Position numbers and translations under genes: made by a program. From Pseudomonas sp. JUb42 (lineage in GTDB: Bacteria; Pseudomonadota; Gammaproteobacteria; Pseudomonadales; Pseudomonadaceae), in contig NZ_JANUFD010000013.1 in NCBI RefSeq assembly GCF_024807945.1, positions 62,001-126,000 on the forward strand: 64,000 nucleotides of DNA, written 5' to 3'. The notes below the pieces were generated by a model that saw only the letters and a list, made by a program, of their open reading frames with translations, made no database searches and had not been told where the DNA came from. How positions within the stretch are numbered: position 1 is the first letter of the stretch; each line of letters begins with the position of its first letter. This document shows, one piece after another, positions 17,264-25,521 of the stretch.

Positions 17264-17980
17264 TTATTGCGGCATCTGCACTTCGATCATGCCTTCAGCG
17301 ATGACATTGACCTGGCTGGTGCCCGCTTCGACCTCCGGTGCCGGTGCGGAATCGCGTGGCGCCGCTTTCATCATCATGACTGGCGCGCGCATATAGGGCT
17401 GTGGATAACCCGAGGTGTTGAGATTCAGGTTGACCACTTTGTAACCGTTGCCGCCCATGGCGTCGGTGACCAGTTGCGCGCGCTTCTTGAAGTTGAGCAC
17501 GGCCTCCTTGAGCAGCGTGTCTTCGCTGGCCATGCGCGCAGGTTTGGAAATCGAGAAGTCCATGCCGGCGATTTTCAGGTCAGTGAGCAATTCGCCGGTG
17601 AGCTTGGACAGCGCGGCAAAGTCGGCGCTTTCCAGGCGCAGCTCGGCATGTTCGCTCCAGCCGATGATCTTCTGGCTCTTGTCATCGTAGATCGGCGTGC
17701 TGTTGCGGCTGCCCTGGCGCGTGGTGATGTCCTTGACCTCGCGGGCCTGGGTCACGGCCTTGTTCAGGGTTTCGGTGATCTGCGCGGCCAGTTTGGCCGG
17801 GTCCTTGTTCTGGGCCTCGCTGTACAGGGTGACCTGCATCAGGTCGCGGGGCACTTCCTGGCTGGCCTCGGCGCGCACTGAAACCAGGTTGTAGCGTGGC
17901 TCGTCCGCCAGGGCCGAAAAGCTGGCCAGGGTCAGGGTAGACAGGGCGAAGAGGGCGGCTGCGGGGCGTAGGCTGAACAT
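17264..17980 (-). CDS. Periplasmic SIMPL-domain (DUF541) protein
   Basis: 238 residues with a signal peptide (about 1-25, ending SALA-DE). The body matches the SIMPL/DUF541 layout: an opening strand YNLVSVRAEAS, a long helix with a DPAKLAAQITETLNKAV segment, then RSQ-like strands. E. coli YggE is the best-known relative and is linked to oxidative stress. The molecular role is not established. It is a single gene with its own terminator, transcribed away from roxS. Confidence 0.85.
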   Translation of the reverse strand: MFSLRPAAALFALSTLTLASFSALADEPRYNLVSVRAEASQEVPRDLMQVTLYSEAQNKDPAKLAAQITETLNKAVTQAREVKDITTRQGSRNSTPIYDDKSQKIIGWSEHAELRLESADFAALSKLTGELLTDLKIAGMDFSISKPARMASEDTLLKEAVLNFKKRAQLVTDAMGGNGYKVVNLNLNTSGYPQPYMRAPVMMMKAAPRDSAPAPEVEAGTSQVNVIAEGMIEVQMPQ

Positions 17981-18185
17981 GAAAACTCCTTGTTGATGGA
18001 CTGCCCGGACGAAGTCTGTACAGGCACAAGAGCATCAGACTGTAGAACCCGATTCTTGTTCCAGCCAGGCAATTCAGGCACTTGATTTAATACCCAGCTG
18101 CGGTGCTTTGACGCAGTTTCACTGTATTTGATGACGCATTGGGTATACTCGCGCGATTCGCCTGGAGCACTCATCAGGAGAGCTC

Positions 18186-19445
18186 ATGCTCGCCCCCGTT
18201 CAATTGCTTTCAGCCACTCGCCAGAATCTCTGGCGTCTGACATTCATACGTACCCTGGTATTGGGTGCCCAAGCCGGGTCGGTGGGTTTTGCCTGGTTGT
18301 TCGACCTGCTGCCATTGCCCTGGCTGCAACTGGCAATCACCCTCGGCTGCTCCATGGTCCTGTGCGCCCTGACGGCCGTTCGCCTGGGCGCATCCTGGCC
18401 TGTCACCGAGCTGGAATACGCGGTACAGCTGGCCTGCGACCTGTATATCCACAGTGCGCTGCTGTACTTTTCCGGCGGCTCGACCAACCCCTTCGTGTCC
18501 TACTATCTGGTGCCCCTGACCATCGCCGCCGTGACGCTGCCGTGGCGTTACTCGCTGATCCTGTCCGGGATTGCCCTGGCCCTGTATACCTTGCTGCTGG
18601 CGCAGTTCTACCCGTTGGTGACCTACCCGATTGCCCGGGAAAAGATGCAGATCTATGGCATGTGGCTGAGTTTTGCATTGGCAGCGGCGGTGATTACCTT
18701 TTTCGCCGCGAAAATGGCCGAAGAGCTGCGGCGCCAGGAGCAGCTGCGCGCCGAGCGTCGCGAAGAGAGTCTGCGTGATGAGCAACTGTTGGCCGTCGCG
18801 ACCCAGGCCGCCGGTGCCGCCCATGAGCTGGGCACGCCACTGGCAACCATGAGCGTATTGCTCAAGGAAATGCGCCAGGACCATAAGGACCCGGCCTTGC
18901 AGGACGACCTCGAAGTGCTGCAGGAGCAGGTCAAGCAGTGCAAGACCACCTTGCAGCATCTGGTCCGCGCCGCCGAGGCAAACCGTCGCCTGGATGTGCG
19001 GTTGCAGCCGGTCACCGAATGGCTGGACGAATCCCTCAATCGCTGGCACCTGATGCGCCCCGAAGCCACTTATCGCTTCCAGTTGCTGGGCGAGGGCGCC
19101 GCGCCGCAACTGGCGCCGCCGCCGGACCTGACCCAGGCTTTGCTCAATCTGCTGAACAACGCCGCCGATGCCTGCGCCGAAGGCCTGGAAGTCATGCTGA
19201 ACTGGGACAGCGAGGAAATCTGCGTCAGTATCCGTGATCATGGGCCCGGCGTGCCGCCAGCGATTGCCGAACAGATTGGCAAGCCGTTTTATACCACCAA
19301 GGGCAAAGGCTTCGGCCTGGGCCTGTTTTTGAGCAAGGCCAGCGTGACCCGCGCCGGTGGCTCGGTAAAACTCTACAGCCATGAAGAAGGCGGCACGCTC
19401 ACAGAGCTGCGTCTGCCCCATGGCACCCGAGGAGACGAAGTATGA
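18186..19445 (+). CDS. roxS: Redox sensor histidine kinase RoxS (RegB/PrrB family)
   Basis: 419 residues, six predicted membrane helices in the first ~175. The conserved RegB-family segment FSGGSTNPFVSYY (96-107), implicated in quinone sensing, is followed by the phospho-acceptor His at 213 in AAHELGTPLATMS. Then come an N box (LLNNAADAC), DHGPGVPP and KGFGLGLFLS. RoxS/RoxR control respiratory terminal oxidases in Pseudomonas, so the cytochrome bd operon in this window (46772-50152) is a plausible target. The stop overlaps roxR by 4 bases (ATGA). Confidence 0.92.
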   Translation: MLAPVQLLSATRQNLWRLTFIRTLVLGAQAGSVGFAWLFDLLPLPWLQLAITLGCSMVLCALTAVRLGASWPVTELEYAVQLACDLYIHSALLYFSGGSTNPFVSYYLVPLTIAAVTLPWRYSLILSGIALALYTLLLAQFYPLVTYPIAREKMQIYGMWLSFALAAAVITFFAAKMAEELRRQEQLRAERREESLRDEQLLAVATQAAGAAHELGTPLATMSVLLKEMRQDHKDPALQDDLEVLQEQVKQCKTTLQHLVRAAEANRRLDVRLQPVTEWLDESLNRWHLMRPEATYRFQLLGEGAAPQLAPPPDLTQALLNLLNNAADACAEGLEVMLNWDSEEICVSIRDHGPGVPPAIAEQIGKPFYTTKGKGFGLGLFLSKASVTRAGGSVKLYSHEEGGTLTELRLPHGTRGDEV

Positions 19446-20002
19446 GTGACGAGATCCAGGTTGAAGGCGAGGAACTCCCGCATTTATTGCTGGTAGATGA
19501 CGACGCCACGTTCACCCGCGTGATGGCCCTAGCCATGAGCCGTCGCGGTTTCCGGGTCAGCACCGCTGGCTCCGCCGAAGAGGGACTGGCCCTGGCCCAG
19601 CAGGATCTGCCTGAATACGCAGCCCTCGATCTGAAGATGGAAGGGGACTCTGGCCTGGTGCTGCTGCCCAAGCTGTTGGAACTGGACCCGGAAATGCGCG
19701 TCGTAATCCTGACCGGTTATTCGAGCATTGCCACGGCCGTGGAAGCGATCAAGCGCGGCGCGGCCAACTACCTGTGCAAGCCGGCCGACGCCGACGACGT
19801 GCTGGCGGCGCTGCTCTCCGAGCATGCTGACCTCGACACCCTGGTGCCGGAAAACCCGATGTCGGTGGACCGCCTGCAGTGGGAACACATTCAGCGCGTG
19901 TTGACCGAGCACGAAGGCAATATCTCCGCCACCGCCCGTGCGCTGGGCATGCACCGGCGCACGTTGCAGCGCAAGTTGCAGAAGCGTCCGGTACGTCGAT
20001 AA
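19442..20002 (+). CDS. roxR: Redox response regulator RoxR (PrrA/RegA family)
   Basis: 186 residues. The receiver domain has the acidic pair D20-D21 and the phosphorylation Asp at 63 (ALDLKM). The KPADADDVL segment near the end of the receiver is typical of the RegA/PrrA/RoxR group. The C-terminus holds a Fis-type helix-turn-helix GNISATARALGMHRRTLQRK. Its translation is coupled to roxS. It acts in the cytoplasm as a transcription factor for respiratory genes. Confidence 0.93.
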   Translation: MSDEIQVEGEELPHLLLVDDDATFTRVMALAMSRRGFRVSTAGSAEEGLALAQQDLPEYAALDLKMEGDSGLVLLPKLLELDPEMRVVILTGYSSIATAVEAIKRGAANYLCKPADADDVLAALLSEHADLDTLVPENPMSVDRLQWEHIQRVLTEHEGNISATARALGMHRRTLQRKLQKRPVRR

Positions 20003-20057
20003 CCGCTCTTTCATGGATGAGCCTGTAGGGCGCCCGGCTTTTTAGCGAAGGGCGCCG

Positions 20058-21821
20058 ATGTTCAATTTTTGCCGAGCCTTGCCCATGAATCCGAATGCCG
20101 AACACTCCGCGGTCAATGACACCGTGCGAGGTAACTTTTTTCCCCGGGTCTGGAAGCTGGTCACGCCGTACTGGCGCAGCGAAGAAAAGACCGTCGCCTG
20201 GGTCTTGTTGATTGCCGTGATCGCGCTGTCGCTGTTCAGCGTGGCGATTTCGGTACTGGTCAACAGTTGGTATCGCGACTTCTACAACGCCCTGGAAAAG
20301 AAAGACCTGGCGGCGTTCACTCACTTGATTCTGTACTTTTGCGGCATTGCGGCCATCGCCATTCTCGGCGCGGTGTATCGCCTGTACCTGACGCAAATGC
20401 TCACCATCCGCTGGCGCCGCTGGCTGACCGAGCAGCATTTCGCCAAGTGGCTGAGCCACAAGAACTACTACCAGTTGGAAAAGAACGGCTCGACCGACAA
20501 CCCCGACCAACGTCTGTCCCAGGACCTCGATCAGTTCACCACCAGTACCCTGAGTCTGGCCTTGGGTCTGATTCGTACCGTGGTCAGCCTGGTATCGTTC
20601 TCCATCATCCTGTGGGGCGTGTCCGGCAGCATCGAATTGCTCGGCATTACCATTCCCGGTTACATGTTCTGGGCCGCGTTGCTCTACGCCGCGGTCGGCA
20701 GCTGGCTGACCCACCTGATCGGCCGGCGCCTGATCCTGCTCAGCAACCAACAGGAACGTTACGAAGCCGACCTGCGTTTCGGTCTGGTACGGGTGCGCGA
20801 AAACGCCGAGAGCATTGCCCTGTCCGATGGCGAACCCAACGAAAATCAGCGTCTAACTGCGCGCTTCGGCATGGTCTGGAATAACTTCTGGACCATCATG
20901 AAAGTGCAGAAGCGCCTGACTTTCTTCACCGCCGGTTACTCGCAGATCGCCATTGTCTTTGCCTTCGTCGTCGCCGCGCCGCGCTACTTCGCCGGCAAGA
21001 TCGAATTGGGCGGTCTCATGCAGATCAACTCCGCGTTCGGCAACGTGCAGGAGAACTTCAGTTGGTTCATCGACGCTTACACCACGTTGGCATCGTGGCG
21101 GGCGACCTGTGATCGTCTGCTGAGCTTCCGCCAGGGCATGGACGAGAACGAGCAGCGCAGCTCGGCAATCAAGATCGCTCACCATGGCAATGCCCTGCGC
21201 GTTGACGATCTGGACCTGGCATTGGCTGGCGGCCGTCAGTTGCTCGACCACTCCAGCATGAGTATCGCCGCAGGTGAGCGAGTCATGCTCAGTGGTCGCT
21301 CGGGCAGCGGCAAAAGTACGCTGCTGCGGGCCTTGGGTGGCTTGTGGAACGACGGCAAGGGCCATATCCACCTTCCTGCCGAGCGCTACCTGTTCCTGCC
21401 GCAGCGGCCTTATCTGCCCATCGGCACCCTGCGTGAAGTACTGAGTTACCCGCAGGCGCCCGAGGTTTACCCGGCCGAACGCTTCGCACAACTGCTGGAA
21501 ACCTGCCGTCTGGATCATCTGATTCCGCGCCTGGACGAAGGCAATCACTGGCAGCGCCTGCTGTCACCGGGCGAGCAACAGCGCGTGGCTTTTGCCCGGG
21601 CGCTGCTGTATGCACCGAGCTGGCTGTATCTGGATGAGGCGACCTCGGCCATGGACGAAGAGGACGAAGCGGTGCTGTATCAGGCCCTGATCGACGAGCT
21701 GCCGGGCGTGACGCTGCTCAGCATCGGTCATCGCAGCAGCCTCAAACGCTTCCATTCGCGTCATCTGCGCATTGAAGATGGCCAGTTGCACGAGCAGTCC
21801 GTCGTGCAGGCACTGGTGTGA
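20058..21821 (+). CDS. SbmA/BacA-like ABC transporter with fused ATPase (YddA type)
   Basis: 587 residues: a membrane domain (about 40-370) of the SbmA/BacA type, recognised by VLVNSWYRDFYNALEKKD and the YRLYLTQMLTIRWRRWLTE segment. A C-terminal ATPase follows with Walker A SGRSGSGKST, a signature SPGEQQR and Walker B WLYLDEATSAMDE. Relatives move peptides, cobalamin or very-long-chain fatty acids; the substrate here is unknown. The start is uncertain: ATG 20058 or ATG 20085 (MNPNAEHS). It is 55 bases after roxR and may be read through from it. Confidence 0.8.
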   Translation: MFNFCRALPMNPNAEHSAVNDTVRGNFFPRVWKLVTPYWRSEEKTVAWVLLIAVIALSLFSVAISVLVNSWYRDFYNALEKKDLAAFTHLILYFCGIAAIAILGAVYRLYLTQMLTIRWRRWLTEQHFAKWLSHKNYYQLEKNGSTDNPDQRLSQDLDQFTTSTLSLALGLIRTVVSLVSFSIILWGVSGSIELLGITIPGYMFWAALLYAAVGSWLTHLIGRRLILLSNQQERYEADLRFGLVRVRENAESIALSDGEPNENQRLTARFGMVWNNFWTIMKVQKRLTFFTAGYSQIAIVFAFVVAAPRYFAGKIELGGLMQINSAFGNVQENFSWFIDAYTTLASWRATCDRLLSFRQGMDENEQRSSAIKIAHHGNALRVDDLDLALAGGRQLLDHSSMSIAAGERVMLSGRSGSGKSTLLRALGGLWNDGKGHIHLPAERYLFLPQRPYLPIGTLREVLSYPQAPEVYPAERFAQLLETCRLDHLIPRLDEGNHWQRLLSPGEQQRVAFARALLYAPSWLYLDEATSAMDEEDEAVLYQALIDELPGVTLLSIGHRSSLKRFHSRHLRIEDGQLHEQSVVQALV

Positions 21822-21827
21822 TTCTGC

Positions 21828-21866
21828 GGCCCCTGTGAGGAATCGTAGGGGCCACAGGTCGTTTTA
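21828..21866 (+). terminator. Possible terminator after the SbmA-like gene
   Basis: GGCCCCT (21828-21834) pairs with AGGGGCC (21847-21853) around a 12-base loop, with GTTTT eight bases later. The long loop and the offset of the T-run make it weak. Confidence 0.35.
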
Positions 21867-21934
21867 GTACATGTGATCAGATATCCGCTGAGCTATCATT
21901 CATCTTTTTCACTGCCACGAGATTGACGTTGGAT

Positions 21935-22684
21935 ATGGAAAATCAAAGCGCTCTTCCTCGCGCCCGTAGAAAGCACCGCAGCCTCGCGCAGGAACTGGTG
22001 ACAGAACTGTCCGAGCGTATCCGCAGCGGGCAGCTCAAGCGCGGCGACAAATTGCCCACCGAGTCGGCAATCATGGAAGAGCAGGGCGTGAGCCGTACGG
22101 TGGTGCGCGAAGCGATTTCCCGCTTGCAGGCCTCAGGTTTAGTGGAGACCCGCCACGGTATCGGTACTTTTGTGCTCGATACGCCGAGCCCGAGCGGCTT
22201 CCGCATCGACCCGGCAACCATCGTCACCCTGCGTGATGTGCTGGCGATTCTCGAATTGCGCATCAGCCTGGAAGTGGAGTCGGCCGGCCTTGCGGCACAA
22301 CGCCGTACCGACGAGCAACTGCTGGCCATGCGCAAGGCGCTTGATGCGCTTAACGAAAGCGCGTCCCACGCCAGTGATGCGGTGTCGTCTGACTTCCAGT
22401 TCCACCTGCAGATCGCCCTTTCCACGGGCAATCGCTATTTCACTGACATCATGACTCACCTGGGCACCAGCATCATTCCACGTACCCGCGTGAACTCGGC
22501 GCGCCTGGCCCATGATGATCATCAGCGCTACATGACTCGCCTGAGCCGTGAGCACGAAGAGATCTACGACGCCATTGCGCGTCAGGACTCCGACGCCGCC
22601 CGCGCGGCCATGCGCCTGCACCTGACCAACAGCCGCGAACGCCTGCGCCATGCCCATGAAGAGGCGGAGTCGCAGCAGGCCTGA
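21935..22684 (+). CDS. GntR/FadR-family (FCD) regulator of the hexarate genes
   Basis: 249 residues from ATG 21935; a TTG 12 bases earlier is the only alternative. The N-terminal winged helix carries GDKLPTESAIMEEQGVSRTV, and the C-terminal FCD effector domain has the metal-ligand pattern seen as D..FH and later H residues (SSDFQFHLQI, EHEEIYDAI). FCD regulators respond to sugar acids. Position and orientation directly before kdgD-gudP-garD support control of that cluster, probably as a repressor. The effector is not identifiable from sequence. Confidence 0.85.
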   Translation: MENQSALPRARRKHRSLAQELVTELSERIRSGQLKRGDKLPTESAIMEEQGVSRTVVREAISRLQASGLVETRHGIGTFVLDTPSPSGFRIDPATIVTLRDVLAILELRISLEVESAGLAAQRRTDEQLLAMRKALDALNESASHASDAVSSDFQFHLQIALSTGNRYFTDIMTHLGTSIIPRTRVNSARLAHDDHQRYMTRLSREHEEIYDAIARQDSDAARAAMRLHLTNSRERLRHAHEEAESQQA

Positions 22685-22731
22685 CGTCGTATGAGTCGCC
22701 GTTGATACCTCCATTTTTGTACAGGTGAATT

Positions 22732-22822
22732 CAGTGGGAGCGAATTCATTCGCGAAAGGGTTTGTCAGGCAACATTGATGTCGGATGTGCTGACGTCTTC
22801 GCGGATGAATCCGCTCCCACTG
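22732..22822. repeat. REPIN (GAATTCATTCGCGAA type)
   Basis: The arms CAGTGGGAGCGAATTCATTC and GATGAATCCGCTCCCACTG form an inverted pair about 90 bases long. The 22685-23026 gap otherwise holds the promoter region of kdgD. Confidence 0.85.
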
Positions 22823-22949
22823 AATACTGATTTACGCCGCCTATCTCCTTTTTTTCTGTCTAAACCCCTCATCTATCAAGGGCTTACTGGCCCGCGTCCG
22901 CCTTCTTTTGAAAAAACCTGCAAATCCCTGTTGAGGGTTTTTATTTCTA

Positions 22950-22969
22950 GTTGTACGATGACTTACGAC
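22950..22969. promoter_or_regulatory. Candidate operator upstream of the dehydratase gene
   Basis: GTTGTACGAT followed by GACTTACGAC is an imperfect palindrome (six of ten pairs), about 60 bases before the kdgD start. GntR/FCD regulators bind short palindromes of this general size. Assignment to the adjacent regulator is inference. Confidence 0.3.
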
Positions 22970-23026
22970 ATCAGCGCAGGCCGATGATCCATTCACTTTT
23001 TTTGCTTCCTCCAGGGTGTTCGAATA

Positions 23027-23938
23027 ATGAATCCACAAGAACTGAAGTCCATCCTCTCTGCTGGTTTGCTGTCTTTTCCAGTTACCGATTTCAATGCCCA
23101 GGGCGACTTCAATCGCGCTGGCTACATCAAGCGTCTCGAGTGGTTGGCCCCGTACGGCGCCAGCGCTCTGTTCGCCGCAGGCGGCACCGGTGAGTTCTTC
23201 TCCCTGGCCGCCAGCGAATACTCCGAAGTGATCAAGACAGCGGTCGACACTTGCGCCACCAGCGTACCGATCCTTGCCGGTGTCGGCGGCGCAACCCGCC
23301 AGGCCATCGAATACGCTCAAGAAGCCGAGCGTCTGGGCGCCAAGGGCCTGCTGCTGCTGCCGCACTACCTGACTGAAGCCAGCCAGGACGGCGTAGCCGC
23401 CCACGTCGAAGCCGTCTGCAAATCGGTGAATATCGGCGTCATCGTCTACAACCGTAACGTCTGCCGCTTGACCGCTCCGCTGCTGGAAAAACTGGCTGAT
23501 CGCTGCCCGAACCTCATCGGCTACAAAGACGGCCTGGGTGATATCGAGCTGATGGTTTCGATCCGCCGTCGCCTGGGTGACCGCTTCTCGTACCTGGGTG
23601 GTCTGCCGACCGCTGAAGTCTACGCCGCTGCCTACAAGGCCCTGGGCGTTCCGGTCTACTCGTCTGCCGTCTTCAACTTCGTACCCAAGCTGGCCATGGA
23701 TTTCTACCACGCCATCGCCAAGGACGATCACGTTGCCGTGGGCAAAATGATCGACGACTTCTTCCTGCCGTACCTGGACATCCGTAACCGTAAGTCCGGC
23801 TACGCAGTCAGCATTGTCAAGGCAGGCGCGAAAATCGCCGGTTACGACGCAGGCCCGGTGCGTACTCCGCTGACCGACCTGACTGCTGAAGAGTACGAAA
23901 TGCTCGCCGCTCTGATGGACAAGCAAGGCGCCCAGTAA
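23027..23938 (+). CDS. kdgD: 5-dehydro-4-deoxyglucarate dehydratase
   Basis: 303 residues, DapA/NAL aldolase superfamily. It dehydrates and decarboxylates 5-dehydro-4-deoxy-D-glucarate to 2-oxoglutarate semialdehyde. Visible features are the substrate loop GGTGEF (52-57), VYNRNVC with Tyr141, and the Schiff-base Lys167 in GYKDGLGD. Length equals the family norm. It is the first enzyme gene behind the GntR regulator and is followed by a terminator, so downstream gudP probably has its own promoter as well. Confidence 0.92.
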   Translation: MNPQELKSILSAGLLSFPVTDFNAQGDFNRAGYIKRLEWLAPYGASALFAAGGTGEFFSLAASEYSEVIKTAVDTCATSVPILAGVGGATRQAIEYAQEAERLGAKGLLLLPHYLTEASQDGVAAHVEAVCKSVNIGVIVYNRNVCRLTAPLLEKLADRCPNLIGYKDGLGDIELMVSIRRRLGDRFSYLGGLPTAEVYAAAYKALGVPVYSSAVFNFVPKLAMDFYHAIAKDDHVAVGKMIDDFFLPYLDIRNRKSGYAVSIVKAGAKIAGYDAGPVRTPLTDLTAEEYEMLAALMDKQGAQ

Positions 23939-23956
23939 GGCGATTGCAGGATGCTG

Positions 23957-23983
23957 GACCGCTGAGTGATCAGCGGTCTTTTG
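23957..23983 (+). terminator. Intrinsic terminator after kdgD
   Basis: GACCGCTGA (23957-23965) pairs perfectly with TCAGCGGTC (23970-23978) around GTGA, followed by TTTT. It lies 18 bases past the stop. Confidence 0.85.
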
Positions 23984-24000
23984 CCATCCACGTATCACCC

Positions 24001-24026
24001 GGCGATAAGGTGCAGACCTTATCGCC
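24001..24026. repeat. Perfect inverted repeat between kdgD and gudP
   Basis: GGCGATAAGG (24001-24010) and CCTTATCGCC (24017-24026) are perfectly complementary around a 6-base loop. An A-run follows on the plus strand, so it is not a plus-strand terminator. It could be an operator for gudP or an RNA hairpin in a leader. Confidence 0.6.
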
Positions 24027-24146
24027 AAAAGCTGTCCGCGCTGAAGGTAGGGCGTTGTCATCAGACAACCTCTAAGGGGCCAGCAGCGTTAGCAAGACCT
24101 ATATGTTCTACCCGCGCAAAAAAATAATTAGTGGGAGTCACCGTAT

Positions 24147-25511
24147 ATGCAAAATTCCAAGCCGACCCACGTCCGCTATTTGATCCTGCTCATGCTGTTC
24201 CTGGTGACCACGATCAACTACGCAGACCGTGCCACCATCGCAATCGCCGGTTCCAGCCTGCAAAAAAGCCTGGGCATCGACGCTGTAACACTCGGTTATA
24301 TCTTCTCTGCATTCGGTTGGGCCTACGTGGCCGGCCAGATCCCCGGCGGCTGGTTGCTCGACCGCTTCGGCTCGAAAAAAGTCTACGCCCTGAGCATCTT
24401 CACCTGGTCGCTGTTCACCGTGCTGCAAGGCTATGTCGGTGAATTCGGTCTCTCTACCGCCATCGTCGCGCTGTTCATGCTGCGCTTTTTGGTCGGTCTG
24501 GCTGAAGCACCTTCCTTCCCTGGCAACGCTCGTATCGTTGCGGCCTGGTTCCCTACGGCCGAACGTGGCACTGCCTCGGCTATCTTCAACTCCGCGCAAT
24601 ACTTCGCCACGGTGCTGTTCGCGCCGATCATGGGCTGGATCGTTTACACCTTCGGCTGGCAGCATGTGTTCGTGGTCATGGGTGGCGTCGGTATCGTCTT
24701 CTCGCTGATCTGGCTGAAAGTCATCCATAGCCCGCGTAACCATCCGAAGATCAACGCCGCAGAGCTTGAGCACATCGCCAGCAACGGCGGTATGGTCGAC
24801 ATGGACCAGGACAAAGGCAAAAGCGCTGCCGGTGGCCCGAAATGGGACTACGTCCGTCAGTTGCTGACCAACCGCATGATGCTCGGGATCTACCTGAGCC
24901 AGTACTGCATCAACGGCATTACCTACTTCTTCCTGACCTGGTTCCCGGTGTACCTGGTACAGGAACGCGGCATGACCATCCTCAAGGCTGGTTTCATTGC
25001 CTCGCTGCCGGCCATCTGTGGCTTTATCGGTGGTGTATTGGGCGGAGTCATTTCCGACTACCTGCTGCGTCGCGGTCATTCGCTGACCTTCTCGCGCAAG
25101 GCGCCGATCATCGGCGGTCTGCTGCTGTCGACCTCCATCGTCACCTGTAACTATGTTGATGTTGAGTGGGTTGTGGTCGGCTTCATGGCCCTGGCGTTCT
25201 TCGGCAAGGGTGTAGGTGCACTGGGCTGGGCGGTGATGTCCGACGCTTCGCCGAAACAGATCGCCGGTTTGAGCGGTGGCCTGTTCAACATGTTCGGTAA
25301 TATCGCGTCGATCACCACGCCAATCGTCATCGGCTACATCATCAGCAACACCGGCTCGTTCAAATGGGCGCTGGTGTTCGTCGGCGCCAACGCGCTGGTC
25401 GCGGTGATCAGCTATGTGTTCATTGTGGGTGAGATCAAACGTGTCGAATTGAAAGAGCCGCCAAGCAAGGGGCCTTCGCTGAACAGCGACCTTTCTCAAG
25501 CAAAATCCTGA
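24147..25511 (+). CDS. gudP: Hexarate (glucarate/galactarate) MFS transporter
   Basis: 454 residues with 12 predicted helices. It has the anion:cation symporter signature early on (INYADRATIAIAGSSLQ) and GGWLLDRFGSKKVYALS between helices 2 and 3, as in GudP/GarP. It imports D-glucarate or galactarate with protons. GGGAG precedes the ATG. It ends 10 bases before garD and is clearly co-transcribed with it. Confidence 0.9.
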   Translation: MQNSKPTHVRYLILLMLFLVTTINYADRATIAIAGSSLQKSLGIDAVTLGYIFSAFGWAYVAGQIPGGWLLDRFGSKKVYALSIFTWSLFTVLQGYVGEFGLSTAIVALFMLRFLVGLAEAPSFPGNARIVAAWFPTAERGTASAIFNSAQYFATVLFAPIMGWIVYTFGWQHVFVVMGGVGIVFSLIWLKVIHSPRNHPKINAAELEHIASNGGMVDMDQDKGKSAAGGPKWDYVRQLLTNRMMLGIYLSQYCINGITYFFLTWFPVYLVQERGMTILKAGFIASLPAICGFIGGVLGGVISDYLLRRGHSLTFSRKAPIIGGLLLSTSIVTCNYVDVEWVVVGFMALAFFGKGVGALGWAVMSDASPKQIAGLSGGLFNMFGNIASITTPIVIGYIISNTGSFKWALVFVGANALVAVISYVFIVGEIKRVELKEPPSKGPSLNSDLSQAKS

Positions 25512-25521
25512 GGAAACCGTG

